Positions 7,492 to 16,677 of a stretch of 52,858 nucleotides of DNA are shown here, piece after piece. This stretch comes from Candidatus Thermoflexus japonica (GTDB lineage Bacteria > Chloroflexota > Anaerolineae > Thermoflexales > Thermoflexaceae). The notes beneath the pieces were generated by a model, which did not search any database, was not told where the DNA came from, and saw nothing but the letters and a program-made list of their open reading frames with translations. The translations under genes were made by a program, and so were the position numbers. Within the stretch, counting starts at the first letter, position 1. The number at the start of each line of letters is the position of its first letter. The stretch is from the NCBI GenBank assembly GCA_002898735.1, contig BEHY01000012.1, forward strand, positions 1 through 52,858, in the 5' to 3' direction.

Positions 7492-9552
7492 ATGAAAGGC
7501 AAATGGATTCCATGGGGGAGTATGATAGCACTGACCCTGCTGGCCCTGGCAGCGGGCCTGACCCACGCTCAGGGCGGAGGACCGGGAAACGGGGTGGGCC
7601 CGCAGGGTGGCATGGACCCCTACTCTGCATTCACCTACCAGGGCATGCTCAAACGGAACGGGGCGCCTGTAAATGGCCTCTGCGATTTCCGGTTGAGGTT
7701 GTATGGGCCCAACAATGTGCTTCTCGGAGAGGAATACCCTTCGGCACAGGTTACAAACGGTCTCTTCACGCTTTATGTTCAAACCTTCGCACAATATTTC
7801 ACCGGCGAGGCCCGCTGGCTGGAGATCGCGGTGAAGTGCCCGGGCGATTCTGGTTACGTGGACGTGGGCACCCAGCCCCTCCTGCCGGTCCCGTATGCAA
7901 TGGCTCTGCCGGGAATGCGCGCGTCTTACGACCCCATCAGCCCCAACGTTATCGGCGGCTACAGCGGCAACAGCGTGAGAGCGGGCGTAGTGGGGGCTAC
8001 CATCGGGGGCGGTGGCGTTGTCACGGCCGTTCAGCGAATTGAGGCCAATTACGCCACCATTGGCGGCGGGCAGGGGAACTTCATCAGCGGCGCGGGCGCG
8101 ACCATCGGCGGCGGTGGGATGAACATCGCCTCAGGCGATGCCTCCACCATCGGCGGCGGCTACGCCAACCAGGCCCGTGCCGCCTTTGCCACCATCGGCG
8201 GGGGCGGCCCCACCGACATGAACAATCCCTCGGCCACCAGCAATCGGGTCACCGACGAATATGGCACCGTCGGTGGGGGCGGGGGCAACCAGGCCGGTAG
8301 CAATGATGGCAATCCCACCAATGCAACGTTTGCCACCGTGGGTGGTGGCGGCTATAACGCCGCCAGCGGCTACGCCGCCACCGTGGGCGGAGGTATAGGC
8401 AACAACGCCAGCCAGTCCTATGCCACTGTCGGCGGGGGTGTAGGCAATGCCGCCGGTAATTCCGCTACCGTAGGCGGGGGGGCTGGCAACACCGCCAGCG
8501 GCGCTTATGCCACCGTCGGCGGGGGCGAGAGCAACCTGATCACCGCCACCTACGCCACCATCGCCGGAGGCTACAACATCACCGTCACCGGCCCGTATGC
8601 GGCGGTCGGCGGGGGCTACCAGAACGAAGCCAGTGGCCCAAGCGCTACCATTGGCGGGGGTTGGACCAACACCGCCAGTGGCAACGCCTCCACCGTTGGT
8701 GGCGGTGATGCCAATAAGGCCACTGGCGCGTACACCACCATCGCTGGAGGCCGGTTCAACACAGCCAGCGACTACTTCGCCACCGTCGGCGGGGGCGGGG
8801 GCAACACCGCCAGCGGCGACTTCGCCACCGTGCCAGGAGGCATCTATAACCTCGCCCAGGGCGACTTCAGTTTCGCCGCCGGCCGGCGGGCCAAGGCCAA
8901 TAACCAGGGTTGTTTCGTCTGGGGCGATTCCACGGATGCCGATGTAACCTGCAACAACGACGACCGCTGGGTGGCCCGCGCCAGCGGCGGGGTGTATTTC
9001 TACACCAACAGTGGCCTCACCAGTGGGGTCTACGTCGCTGCCGGTGGCAGTTCCTGGAACGCGGTGAGCAGTCGTGCCCTCAAGGAGAACTTCGCTCCGG
9101 TGGATACCCGCCAGCTGCTGGAGCGCCTGGCCGCCATTGAAATCACCACCTGGAACTACAAGAGCCAGGACCCCTCCATCCGCCACATCGGGCCGATGGC
9201 CGAGGACTTCAACACCCTGGTGGATGGCCTCGGCGGCGAGGGGAAGGAATACATCAACAGCCTGGACGCCGACGGGGTGGCGCTGGCGGCCATCCAGGGG
9301 CTCTACGGCCTGGTCCAGGAGAAGGACGCCCGCATCGCCGAACTGGAGAAGCGGGTCGCGGCGCTGGAGGCGCAGAACGCGGCGCAGCAGGCGCAGATTG
9401 AGGCCCTGGAAGCCCGCCTGGCAGCCCTGGAGCAGCGGCTCGGCGCCACATCCGCTCCGGCCAGCGCCCTCCCGGCCTCCGGCCTGGCCCTGAGCGGGCT
9501 GGCCCTGGCCGGCGCCGTGGTCTACCGGCGGCGGAAGGGAGGTGGGCGATGA
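7492..9552 (+). CDS. Repeat-rich surface protein with YadA-like head repeats, peptidase S74 chaperone domain and LPxTG-like tail
   Basis: The 686-residue protein starts with a signal peptide ending near THAQ. Residues about 169-450 hold some 18 copies of a degenerate motif [Y/F/S]AT[V/I]GGG separated by mostly 8-16 residues, typical of beta-roll head domains of trimeric adhesins and tail fibres. SSRALKENFAPVDTRQLL starts an S74 intramolecular chaperone domain (about 525-600), which in phage and surface fibres trimerises and may cleave itself. A coiled coil (about 605-655) follows. The C-terminus is LPASG (660-664), a short hydrophobic run and RRRK, the layout of a sortase signal; a sortase gene lies at 14335-15243. 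A strong ribosome site AGGAGGT precedes ATG 7492. TTGCCT-17 bp-TAGAAG at 7433-7461 is a weak promoter candidate. Confidence 0.8.
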   Translation: MKGKWIPWGSMIALTLLALAAGLTHAQGGGPGNGVGPQGGMDPYSAFTYQGMLKRNGAPVNGLCDFRLRLYGPNNVLLGEEYPSAQVTNGLFTLYVQTFAQYFTGEARWLEIAVKCPGDSGYVDVGTQPLLPVPYAMALPGMRASYDPISPNVIGGYSGNSVRAGVVGATIGGGGVVTAVQRIEANYATIGGGQGNFISGAGATIGGGGMNIASGDASTIGGGYANQARAAFATIGGGGPTDMNNPSATSNRVTDEYGTVGGGGGNQAGSNDGNPTNATFATVGGGGYNAASGYAATVGGGIGNNASQSYATVGGGVGNAAGNSATVGGGAGNTASGAYATVGGGESNLITATYATIAGGYNITVTGPYAAVGGGYQNEASGPSATIGGGWTNTASGNASTVGGGDANKATGAYTTIAGGRFNTASDYFATVGGGGGNTASGDFATVPGGIYNLAQGDFSFAAGRRAKANNQGCFVWGDSTDADVTCNNDDRWVARASGGVYFYTNSGLTSGVYVAAGGSSWNAVSSRALKENFAPVDTRQLLERLAAIEITTWNYKSQDPSIRHIGPMAEDFNTLVDGLGGEGKEYINSLDADGVALAAIQGLYGLVQEKDARIAELEKRVAALEAQNAAQQAQIEALEARLAALEQRLGATSAPASALPASGLALSGLALAGAVVYRRRKGGGR
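7999..8847 (+). repeat. Degenerate in-frame tandem repeat encoding AT(V/I)GGG motifs
   Basis: Within the surface-protein gene the words accatcggcgg and accgtcggcgg recur about 18 times at irregular spacings that keep the reading frame. The array is coding, not CRISPR-like: spacers are short, in frame and encode related residues such as NTASG. Such arrays can gain or lose units by recombination. Confidence 0.75.
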
Positions 9553-9863
9553 GCACCTCACGCTTCACGTTTCACGCCTCACGTTTCACGCTTCACGCTC
9601 TGCTCCTGGCCGCCCTTCTCCTTCTCCTGGCCTCCGTCGCCCTGGCCCAATCCGACGGCGGATATGACCTCTCCTGGTGGACGGTGGACGGCGGGGGCTA
9701 CACCTGGAGCGAGGGCGGCGGCTACGCGCTGGGCGGCACGATCGGCCAGCCGGATGCCGGAGCCGCCCTCACCGGCGGCAACTACACCCTGGTCGGCGGC
9801 TTCTGGGGCGGCGCGGTGGTCCAGTACCGCGTCTACCTGCCGCTGGTGCTGAGGAACTATTGA
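9549..9863 (+). CDS. Small secreted protein ending in YLPLVLRNY
   Basis: The 104-residue protein starts at ATG 9549, overlapping the TGA of the preceding gene (ATGA), so translation is probably coupled. The signal peptide (hydrophobic run LLLAALLLLLASVALAQ) is followed by GYDLSWWTVDGGG, GYALGGTIGQPDAG and GGNYTLVGGFWGGA. It ends RVYLPLVLRNY. The Gly-rich core looks like a short beta-rich repeat found in Chloroflexota exported proteins; its function is unknown. The N-terminal coding DNA is a degenerate repeat of tcacgttt/tcacgctt, giving S/F/H/A-rich residues before the hydrophobic core. The last 30 codons are duplicated at 7217-7310. Confidence 0.7.
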   Translation: MSTSRFTFHASRFTLHALLLAALLLLLASVALAQSDGGYDLSWWTVDGGGYTWSEGGGYALGGTIGQPDAGAALTGGNYTLVGGFWGGAVVQYRVYLPLVLRNY

Positions 9864-9868
9864 TCAGG

Positions 9869-9930
9869 GTGGCAGAGGAGCGGGGGAGCGGAAGAGAGAG
9901 ACCGCCCCCGCTGCCCCTGCCCTCTGCCAC
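9869..9930. terminator. Long interrupted stem-loop, probable terminator
   Basis: gtggcagagg (9869-9878) pairs perfectly with cctctgccac (9921-9930). Next to it, agcggggg (9879-9886) pairs with cccccgct (9905-9912). No T-run follows. It separates the 9549 gene from the 9989 gene and probably ends or slows transcription. Confidence 0.5.
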
Positions 9931-9988
9931 TCGGGAATGCGTTCATTTGCTAAGAGAAAACCCTGATTTCCCTATGAGGAAGGTCGCT

Positions 9989-11557
9989 ATGCGTCCCATC
10001 CCCCGCCTTCTTGCAGTTCTGGCCCTGGCTCTGGGTGTTGTCCTGGCCCTGCTGGTCGGGCTCGGCGGGCTCTCGCCCGCCGCGGCCGACCCGGGCAGCA
10101 CCCTCTTCGCCAAACCCGACGGCACCGGCACGGCCTGCACCCAGGCCAGTCCCTGTGCCCTGCAGACGGCCCTCTCCCGGGCCGGCGACGGCGACACCAT
10201 CTACGCGGCGGCGGGCACGTATACCGGCACCGGCAGCGCCGTCATTACCATCACCAAATCCATCACCCTCTACGGCGGGTGGGACGGCGCGGCGAGCGGG
10301 CCCGTGGTGCGCGACCCGGCCCTCTACCCCACCGTCCTGGACGGCGAGTGGGCCCGGCGGGTGGTCTCCATCACCGGGCCGGCAACGGTCACGCTGGAGG
10401 GGCTGACCATCGCCAGAGGAAAGGTCGTCTCCACCACCGCCCCCACTCAGGGCACCCGGTGGGACGGAGCGGGGCTTTACGCCCGGGATGCGACGCTTAC
10501 ACTCCGCCACACCCGCTTCTACAGCAACGTGGTGGATGTGTCTGACGTGAGTAACTCCTGGGCCTATGGTGGGGGCGCGGCGGTGGAGGGCGGCCACCTG
10601 GTGGTGGAAGCCTCCACCTTCCGCTGGAACAGCGCCTGGGCCAGGCAATCATCTCTGGGAGGTGGACTCTCCATCTCCGGCACGCTTACAGCCGCCGTGA
10701 CGGGCGTTCTCTTCCAGGACAACGACGCCTGGCATGCCAGCGGCCTTTACTTCGGGGGAGCACCGGGGCCCCTTGCGTCGTTCACGCTGCGCGACAGCAC
10801 CTTTGTGGACAACGGCCGGAACTACAGCGTCGGGCGAGCATGGGGGGGATATGCCGGTGCGCTGAAAGTCTTTCAGGCCCGGGCCACCATTGAGGGCAAC
10901 ACGTTTATGCGCAACATAGCCGGTAATGACTACGGCGCAGTTTGGGTTTTTCTCTCTGACTTGCAGTTTTCCCGCAATTTCCTTCTCAGCAACGAGTGTG
11001 GAGGGGTCTCAGCCCTTTATCTTTACGAGGTTTCCCCGTTCACCGTGACCAACAACATCATCGCCGGCAACAAATCCACCTCTATCTGGCAGTACCCTGC
11101 CGCGCTAGTGCGAAAGAGCGACGGCCGGTTTCTGCACAACACCATCGCCCGCAACAGGAGCACCTATGGAGTCCAGGTGGACGGTGGGGCCAATCTCGTT
11201 CTGACCAACACCATCCTGGTCAGCCACACCGTGGGCATCACGGTGGCGGCGGGCAGCACAGCGACGCTGGAAGCCACCCTTTGGGGGAGCGGCCCCTGGG
11301 CCAACGGCACGGATTGGGGCGGGAACGGCACCGTCGTCACCGGCACCGTCAACATCTGGGGAGACCCGGCCTTCGTGGACCCTGCCGGTGGGAATTACCA
11401 CATCGGCCCCGGCTCGGCAGCGATAAACGCGGGAGTGAATGCTGGTGTGGCGACGGACATAGACGGCGACCCGCGGCCCATCGGTGCGGGCTATGACATC
11501 GGGGCGGATGAGTACATCGCACGCATCTACCTGCCGCTGGTGCTGCGGAACTACTGA
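9989..11557 (+). CDS. Secreted right-handed beta-helix protein with choice-of-anchor Q region and YLPLVLRNY end
   Basis: ATG 9989 is preceded by GAGGAAGG at 9976-9983 with a 5-base gap, better than the ATG at 9974. The 522-residue product has a signal peptide (LLAVLALALGVVLALLVGL, cleaved near AAAD). The body is a parallel beta-helix of the pectate-lyase/right-handed type (GDTIYAAAGTYTG, SITLYGGW, LEGLTIARGK, NNIIAGN, HNTIARNRS). The C-terminal part has the choice-of-anchor Q signature (NYHIGPGSAAINAG, TDIDGDPRPIGAGYDIGADEY without the last residue). It ends ARIYLPLVLRNY. It should be a surface or secreted carbohydrate- or adhesion-related protein; no catalytic residues can be assigned. Confidence 0.82.
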   Translation: MRPIPRLLAVLALALGVVLALLVGLGGLSPAAADPGSTLFAKPDGTGTACTQASPCALQTALSRAGDGDTIYAAAGTYTGTGSAVITITKSITLYGGWDGAASGPVVRDPALYPTVLDGEWARRVVSITGPATVTLEGLTIARGKVVSTTAPTQGTRWDGAGLYARDATLTLRHTRFYSNVVDVSDVSNSWAYGGGAAVEGGHLVVEASTFRWNSAWARQSSLGGGLSISGTLTAAVTGVLFQDNDAWHASGLYFGGAPGPLASFTLRDSTFVDNGRNYSVGRAWGGYAGALKVFQARATIEGNTFMRNIAGNDYGAVWVFLSDLQFSRNFLLSNECGGVSALYLYEVSPFTVTNNIIAGNKSTSIWQYPAALVRKSDGRFLHNTIARNRSTYGVQVDGGANLVLTNTILVSHTVGITVAAGSTATLEATLWGSGPWANGTDWGGNGTVVTGTVNIWGDPAFVDPAGGNYHIGPGSAAINAGVNAGVATDIDGDPRPIGAGYDIGADEYIARIYLPLVLRNY

Positions 11558-11562
11558 GCATC

Positions 11563-11577
11563 AGGTGACAGTCACCT
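11563..11577. repeat. 15-bp palindrome aggtgacagtcacct
   Basis: A perfect 7-bp inverted repeat (aggtgac/gtcacct) with one central base lies just after the stop at 11557. It could be the base of a small terminator stem, a protein-binding site or a dispersed short repeat. Only one copy was noticed in the window. Confidence 0.45.
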
Positions 11578-11581
11578 CAAG

Positions 11582-11752
11582 GGTGCCTGTTCCCTCTTCG
11601 TAAAGGGCGTGGATGAGGACGGCGTCCCCCTGAGACTGACCTTTGACTGGTACGGAGCGGGAACCGAAGGCTATGAGGAGGCGGAATTCCTGGTGCGCTT
11701 CGTCCGGGCGATGTGGGAGATGGTCTCCAGACCTTTAAGTCATGCGGAATGA
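11582..11752 (+). pseudogene. Possible C-terminal coding remnant, family not recognised
   Basis: The frame from 11582 to TGA 11752 has no plausible start, yet reads like natural protein: VKGVDEDGVPLRLTFDWYG, then EGYEEAEFLVRFVRAMWEMV. It shares its frame with the preceding gene and begins right after that gene's stop and the palindrome. It may be the 3' end of a gene whose front was deleted. I do not recognise the family, and chance is not excluded over 57 codons. Confidence 0.3.
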
Positions 11753-11773
11753 GCCCGAGGAATCGCGCATCTT

Positions 11774-13195
11774 TTAATAAGCGTTCGGGCTGCGCAACGT
11801 CAACGTCTGGACCAGTGTGCGCAGGAGGATCTTGATGTCCAGCCACAGGGACCAGTTCTCCACATACCACAGGTCATACTTGGTCCGTTCCGTGATGGAA
11901 GTGTCTCCCCGCAAGCCGTTGATCTGCGCCCAGCCGGTGATGCCCGCTTTCTCCCGATGGCGTTCCATATAACGAGGGATCACCCGCCGGAACTGCTCGA
12001 CATAAACGGGGCGCTCCGGACGAGGGCCCACCAGGCTCATATCCCCCAGCAGAACGTTGATGAGCTGCGGGAGCTCATCCAGATTGAGCCGCCGCAGGAT
12101 CGCCCCCACCCGCGTGCGCCGCGGATCGTCCGGCCGCGTCCACCCCGGACCCTCTTTCTCCGCATCGGCGCGCATGGATCGGAACTTCAACATCAGGAAG
12201 GGCCGGCCATCCAGCCCCATGCGCTCCTGAACGTAGAAAACCGGTCCCGGAGAATCCAGTTTGATCAGGACAGCGATCAGCAACATCACCGGCGAAAGCA
12301 GGATCAGCCCGATGCTGGCCCCCACGATATCCATGGCCCGCTTCAGCACCAGCTTCCAGCCCCGCTGGGCCACATCCCGCACCGTCAACAACGGCAACCC
12401 ACCTAGGTCATCCAGGGAAGGCTGGGTGGCAATCAGCTGGAAGATGTCCGGGTAGATTTTAATGGAAAGATTGCTTCGCTCACAGAGCGAGATGAGGCGC
12501 AACACCTCACCATGGGGGGCTTCGGGGACCGCGATGAGCACTTCATCCACATCCCGCGCATAGACCAGATCCGGGAGATCCTCGGCGGTCCCAATGACCG
12601 GGATCCCCGCGACCTGGGTCGCGCCGTTGCTGTGGAGGGCCACCACGCCGATCACCTCGTAGCCAAACCATGGGGCACCCTGGATGCGGCGGATCACAGC
12701 CTCGGCGGCCTCCCCTGTCCCCACAATCAGCATACGGCTGCGATCCCAGCCCCGGGCCCGCAACGTTCCCCACAGGATGCGCAGGAGCATCCGCCCCGTG
12801 CTGATCAGCAGGATGCCCAGGATCCAGGCGTAAAAGACCATCGCCCGCGGATAGTCGAAAGCGAGGAGGGTCTCTTTGAAAACCAGGGAGACGGTAGCGA
12901 CCGTGAAAATCATCGCCAGGGAGAAGGCCCCCGCAACCCGGGAGATCTCATCCAGACGGGAGGTCGCCCGGCCCAGATGATACAGGCGGTGCAGGAAAAA
13001 CATCACCCCCGTCCACCCCAGCAGAACCCCCATCATCGGGAGATATTTCTCAAACCCCCCGATGTTCTGAGGCGGATAAGGCCAGGGCCATCGAGCCCGG
13101 ATCTGGTAAGCGGCATAAAAAGCAAGAGCCGTCCATCCCAGGTCGCTGGAAAGCAGGAGCGTGTTCAACAGCCAGCGAGCGCGCCTCCGATTCAT
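11774..13195 (-). CDS. Polyprenyl glycosylphosphotransferase (exopolysaccharide initiating sugar transferase)
   Basis: The 473-residue membrane protein fits the WcaJ/WbaP/CpsE family, which loads the first sugar phosphate of a polysaccharide onto undecaprenyl phosphate. The N-terminal half has several hydrophobic helices and a nucleotide-binding-like fold ([17 protein letters not shown]). The C-terminal half is a bacterial sugar transferase domain: [61 protein letters not shown], then [11 protein letters not shown]. Length is normal for the family. It lies 58 bases downstream of a GT2 gene and near a sortase and a GT4, in keeping with an envelope polysaccharide locus. The substrate sugar cannot be told. 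Confidence 0.93.
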   Translation of the reverse strand: MNRRRARWLLNTLLLSSDLGWTALAFYAAYQIRARWPWPYPPQNIGGFEKYLPMMGVLLGWTGVMFFLHRLYHLGRATSRLDEISRVAGAFSLAMIFTVATVSLVFKETLLAFDYPRAMVFYAWILGILLISTGRMLLRILWGTLRARGWDRSRMLIVGTGEAAEAVIRRIQGAPWFGYEVIGVVALHSNGATQVAGIPVIGTAEDLPDLVYARDVDEVLIAVPEAPHGEVLRLISLCERSNLSIKIYPDIFQLIATQPSLDDLGGLPLLTVRDVAQRGWKLVLKRAMDIVGASIGLILLSPVMLLIAVLIKLDSPGPVFYVQERMGLDGRPFLMLKFRSMRADAEKEGPGWTRPDDPRRTRVGAILRRLNLDELPQLINVLLGDMSLVGPRPERPVYVEQFRRVIPRYMERHREKAGITGWAQINGLRGDTSITERTKYDLWYVENWSLWLDIKILLRTLVQTLTLRSPNAY

Positions 13196-13253
13196 TCTTT
13201 AACCTCCCCTCCGCTTTTCTGTCGCTCGCGTCGGTGTTTGCCCGGTTGGGCCT

Positions 13254-14189
13254 TCAGGATATGCACGGTCCGGATCCATGGAGGCGATCCGCGTTCTTTA
13301 AATCCCGCTGCATCTCCTGCCACAACCGCCAGCCGCCTTTCAATACCAGCCCGGCCCGCACCAGGAAATCCAGCCAGCCCGGCGTAACCGCCCGATAGTG
13401 CTTTCGATAAAAGATCCACATGGCCCGATTGAATTCATATCGGGCCCGCGGGCTCATCCGGCTGGATGCCCTCTTCACATGCAGAATAACCACCTCCGGA
13501 TAATAATAGATTTTCCACCCGGCCTGCTTGATGCGATACGCCCAGTCCAGATCTTCTCCATACATGAAAAACGACTCGTCCAGCAACCCCACCTGCATGA
13601 TCGCCTCGCGGCGCACCATCATAAAGGCGCCCACGACGGAATCCACTTCACAGGTCTGGTCGGGATCGAGGAAGGTCAGGTTGTAGCGGGCGAAGCGCGG
13701 GCTTTTTGGGAACAGCCGGCTCAAACCGGAGAACCGATAAAAGGCCACCTCGGGAGTGGGGAAGCTGCGACGGCAGGCCAGGTCCAGGGAGCCATCCGGC
13801 CGAAGGATCTTGGGGCCCGCCGCGCCCGCCTCCGGATGAGCATCCATGAAACCCACCATCCGGACCAGGGCATCCGGCGGCACCTCGGTGTCCGGGTTGA
13901 GCAGCAGGACATAACGTGGTCTGGGCTCCGCGTTCGGGATCCCGAACCCGAAGAAGCGCAGGCCCAGGTTGTTGGCGTAGGCGTAGCCGCCGTTCACCGG
14001 GCTTCGGATCACCTGAACCTCAGGGAATTCTTGCTCCACCATATCCGGGCTGCCGTCAATCGAGGCGTTGTCCACCACACAGATTTCAAAGGTGACCCCC
14101 TGGCTGGCCCGCACGGTCTGAAGGCAGCGCCGGAGCAATTCCCGCGTGTTGTAATTGACGATCACCACTCCGACATCCAGACCGGGCAT
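13254..14189 (-). CDS. Glycosyltransferase family 2
   Basis: The protein (311 residues from ATG 14189) opens with the GT-A strand [19 protein letters not shown]. It continues with [30 protein letters not shown] (DxD-like region), and [31 protein letters not shown], the typical rhamnosyltransferase-like C-terminal half of the catalytic domain. The nucleotide-sugar-dependent enzyme should extend a surface glycan. The frame is open up to 14294, but the extra residues are low-complexity and unlike the family; GTG 14204 (with GGGGAT upstream) is another possible start. It lies in the same orientation as the sugar transferase at 11774-13195. Confidence 0.88.
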   Translation of the reverse strand: MPGLDVGVVIVNYNTRELLRRCLQTVRASQGVTFEICVVDNASIDGSPDMVEQEFPEVQVIRSPVNGGYAYANNLGLRFFGFGIPNAEPRPRYVLLLNPDTEVPPDALVRMVGFMDAHPEAGAAGPKILRPDGSLDLACRRSFPTPEVAFYRFSGLSRLFPKSPRFARYNLTFLDPDQTCEVDSVVGAFMMVRREAIMQVGLLDESFFMYGEDLDWAYRIKQAGWKIYYYPEVVILHVKRASSRMSPRARYEFNRAMWIFYRKHYRAVTPGWLDFLVRAGLVLKGGWRLWQEMQRDLKNADRLHGSGPCIS

Positions 14190-14334
14190 CGCTCGAGACC
14201 TCACCAGATCCCCGGATTGCAGGCGTATGGTGTTGATGCTGCAGGCCGGCTCGCCTCCGGCCCACCCGCCTGGATCCCAAGGCTCCGGATTCAACCGGGT
14301 GCCCCATCGGGATCCTGAAGGCTCAGGAGCTCCC

Positions 14335-15243
14335 CTACCGCAGCTCCCCCACCACCACCAGCCGGTGGGTGTCCACCAGGTAAGGATAACAGGTGATCAG
14401 GGTAACCACCGGGTCGCGGGTCGGCGCCATCACCTCGACCTGGGTGGGGAGAACGATCTGCTTCTGGACCACGACGTAGCGATAGGCCTGGTTTCCCGCG
14501 TAAACCCAGATCTCATCACCGGGCCGGAGTTTCTCCAGATCGCGGAAGATCTCCCCGTAGATGTCGTTGTGGGCCGCCAGCACCATATTTCCCCGCTCAC
14601 CCGGGTTGGCGGTCCCCGGATGATGGCCCACGCCCTTCTTCAGCGCCTCCCAATCCGTGCCCGGGACGATCGGGGCGTCCACGCCGATCGCCGGGATCAC
14701 GATGCGGGAGGGGCTGCGGGGGCCCGGCGTGATGGGCACCGGCGTGGGGAGCGCCGCCACCAGCGCCCTCAGGTGTTCCGGGACCTCCTCGGGGTTCGGG
14801 GCGGGCCCCCCCGGCGCTGTCGGCGGGCGGTGCCCGCCCGGCAGGACCACTGCCTGGATCAGGGGCGTCGGCGAGGGGGTGATCCGGGCGGCCACGGCCT
14901 CCGATTGCATCCCCCGTATGGTCTGCCAGGAAAACAGGAGCAACGCCACCGCCCCTGCCACCGCCACCATCTCGATCGCCAGCAACAGGCGATCCCTCCA
15001 CGCCGGCCACGAAGGACGGGGAAGGCGGATTCGAAATCGGGGCCGGCGTTCCTCCCATTCCACTTCGGAGTGATAGATGGGATCCTGAGGGAGCGCCGGA
15101 GGCTCCGGGGCCGCCGGCGCGGGAGCAGGAGAGGAGGGCTCGACGGGCAGACGGCCCTCCCGGATCCAGCGCTTCAGACGGATCTCCCGCCGCTTGAGCG
15201 CCAGCGCCCGCTCGAGATCCTCAATCCGCGGCTCTTTCCCCAT
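14335..15243 (-). CDS. Class D-like sortase
   Basis: The 302-residue type II membrane protein has a charged cytoplasmic N-terminus, a transmembrane helix at about 87-106 and an extracellular C-terminal sortase domain. The catalytic triad is visible: H225 in [13 protein letters not shown]285 in TLITCYPY and R294 in [14 protein letters not shown] matches the TLxTC sortase signature. Sortases cut LPxTG-like tails and join proteins to the cell surface or pilin subunits. A protein with an LPASG-hydrophobic-RRRK tail is encoded at 7492-9552, a plausible substrate. The Pro-rich linker between helix and catalytic domain is long. In an organism suspected to lack a thick Gram-positive wall, the acceptor is unclear. 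Confidence 0.92.
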   Translation of the reverse strand: MGKEPRIEDLERALALKRREIRLKRWIREGRLPVEPSSPAPAPAAPEPPALPQDPIYHSEVEWEERRPRFRIRLPRPSWPAWRDRLLLAIEMVAVAGAVALLLFSWQTIRGMQSEAVAARITPSPTPLIQAVVLPGGHRPPTAPGGPAPNPEEVPEHLRALVAALPTPVPITPGPRSPSRIVIPAIGVDAPIVPGTDWEALKKGVGHHPGTANPGERGNMVLAAHNDIYGEIFRDLEKLRPGDEIWVYAGNQAYRYVVVQKQIVLPTQVEVMAPTRDPVVTLITCYPYLVDTHRLVVVGELR

Positions 15244-15313
15244 ATCGCTTCACCGGCCTGAAAGGGAAGATCCTCCCTGGGACCGGGCCGCCCCGAAAGC
15301 GACGCGCGCCGCC

Positions 15314-16672
15314 TCATGGCCCCTGCGCGGCCCCGGAACTCCCCCGATCCAGAATCCGATCCTCCAGCCGCATATAACCCCGGATGAGATGGCCAAGGAC
15401 AAACCGGATAGGCTCGGGGGGCCAGGGGATCACCCGCCGGTTCACGAAGAAAAGATCCGTGAGGGCCGTCCGGCGCTCCAGGATCAGATCCCGCACGATT
15501 TGACCGTTCATGGTGGTCAGGGCCACCCCATGGCCGATACAACCCAGTGTATAAACGGCGCGGCGATCCCCCACGAAGCCGATCGCCGGGGCCATGTCGA
15601 TGGTCACCGAGACCGGCCCGCCCCATCGATGCTCGATCCGCACCCCTCGCAGGGATGGGAAAACCCGGGGGATGTAAGCCTCCAGCTCCTGGAAAATCCG
15701 CTCGTTCTCATCCAGGCCCATCTGTTCCCCGAAGGGAACCCCCACGTCACCCCCGCCCATTAACAACCGATTGTCCGGCGTCAGGCGATAATAGTGCACC
15801 AAGTTGCGGGCGTCCTCGATCCCCTGTCGATTCCGCCAGCCGATGGGCGCGAGCCGCTCGGCAGGCAGAGGCTCCGTTAACACGATATACGTGAACGCAG
15901 GAACCTGCTTGCGCCGCAGGGGCGGCAGCAGATGGGCGTATGCGTTCGTGGCGAACACCACTTTCTCCGCCCGCACCGCTCCCTGAGGGGTGCGCAGGTG
16001 GAAACCGTCCGGGCGACGCTCGATCGAGCGGACCGGGGTTCCTTCGTAAATGCGGACCCCCAGCTCCTCGGCCGCCCGCTTCAGGCCGCGAACGTATTTC
16101 ACGGGGTTCAGGAGGGCGCACCGGGGCTCCCACCATGCGCCCAGATACAGAGGGGAATTCACCTGCTCCCGAACCGCCGCCGCATCCAGCCACTCGATCC
16201 CGGTCAACCCGAGGCGGTGGGCGAGCTCGATCTCCTCCCGGATCCGCCGGACGTAAGCCGGCGAGGTGGCCACCCGCAGGAACCCCGGGCGCTCATAGTC
16301 ACAGTCGATGCGGTAGCGAGCGATCAGTTCCCCCACATAATCCACGGCCCGCTCCATATAGTGATGCGCTTCCGCCGCAGCCTGGCGCCCGAAGCGCAGA
16401 GCGGTCAGGGAGAGGGTGAGGCCAAAAAGGGTCATAGCGAAGCCCGCATTCCGCCCGCTGGCCCCATAGCCCACAAACGCCTGCTCCAGCACCACCACCT
16501 TCAGCCCCGGCTCCGCCTCTTTCAAATGGAGGGCGGAGGAGAGCCCGGCGAAACCGGCTCCCAGGATCGCGACATCCGCCCGTTCCTCGCCCGCCAGAGG
16601 CGGGTTCGGCGTGTAGGGTCCAGCCGTGAGGAGCCAGAAACTCGCAGATCCCACGGAAGGCCTCTCCCGCAT
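15314..16672 (-). CDS. FAD-dependent oxidoreductase (DAO/glycine oxidase family)
   Basis: The 452-residue protein has the ADP-binding GxGxxG strand [17 protein letters not shown] near residues 33-50 and the second FAD-contact region [12 protein letters not shown]. The C-terminal region [20 protein letters not shown] closes the FAD site. These mark the DAO family (glycine, sarcosine, gamma-glutamylputrescine oxidases). It is close to PuuB-type enzymes in layout, but the substrate is not readable. It starts only five bases from the stop of the methyltransferase gene upstream, so the two are probably cotranscribed. Confidence 0.88.
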   Translation of the reverse strand: MRERPSVGSASFWLLTAGPYTPNPPLAGEERADVAILGAGFAGLSSALHLKEAEPGLKVVVLEQAFVGYGASGRNAGFAMTLFGLTLSLTALRFGRQAAAEAHHYMERAVDYVGELIARYRIDCDYERPGFLRVATSPAYVRRIREEIELAHRLGLTGIEWLDAAAVREQVNSPLYLGAWWEPRCALLNPVKYVRGLKRAAEELGVRIYEGTPVRSIERRPDGFHLRTPQGAVRAEKVVFATNAYAHLLPPLRRKQVPAFTYIVLTEPLPAERLAPIGWRNRQGIEDARNLVHYYRLTPDNRLLMGGGDVGVPFGEQMGLDENERIFQELEAYIPRVFPSLRGVRIEHRWGGPVSVTIDMAPAIGFVGDRRAVYTLGCIGHGVALTTMNGQIVRDLILERRTALTDLFFVNRRVIPWPPEPIRFVLGHLIRGYMRLEDRILDRGSSGAAQGP

Positions 16673-16677
16673 GGAGA

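Noticed and set aside
7999..8847. CRISPR-like array of short repeats
   Set aside because: The repeats are in frame within a secreted protein, spacers encode related residues and are short and irregular, and no cas genes are near.
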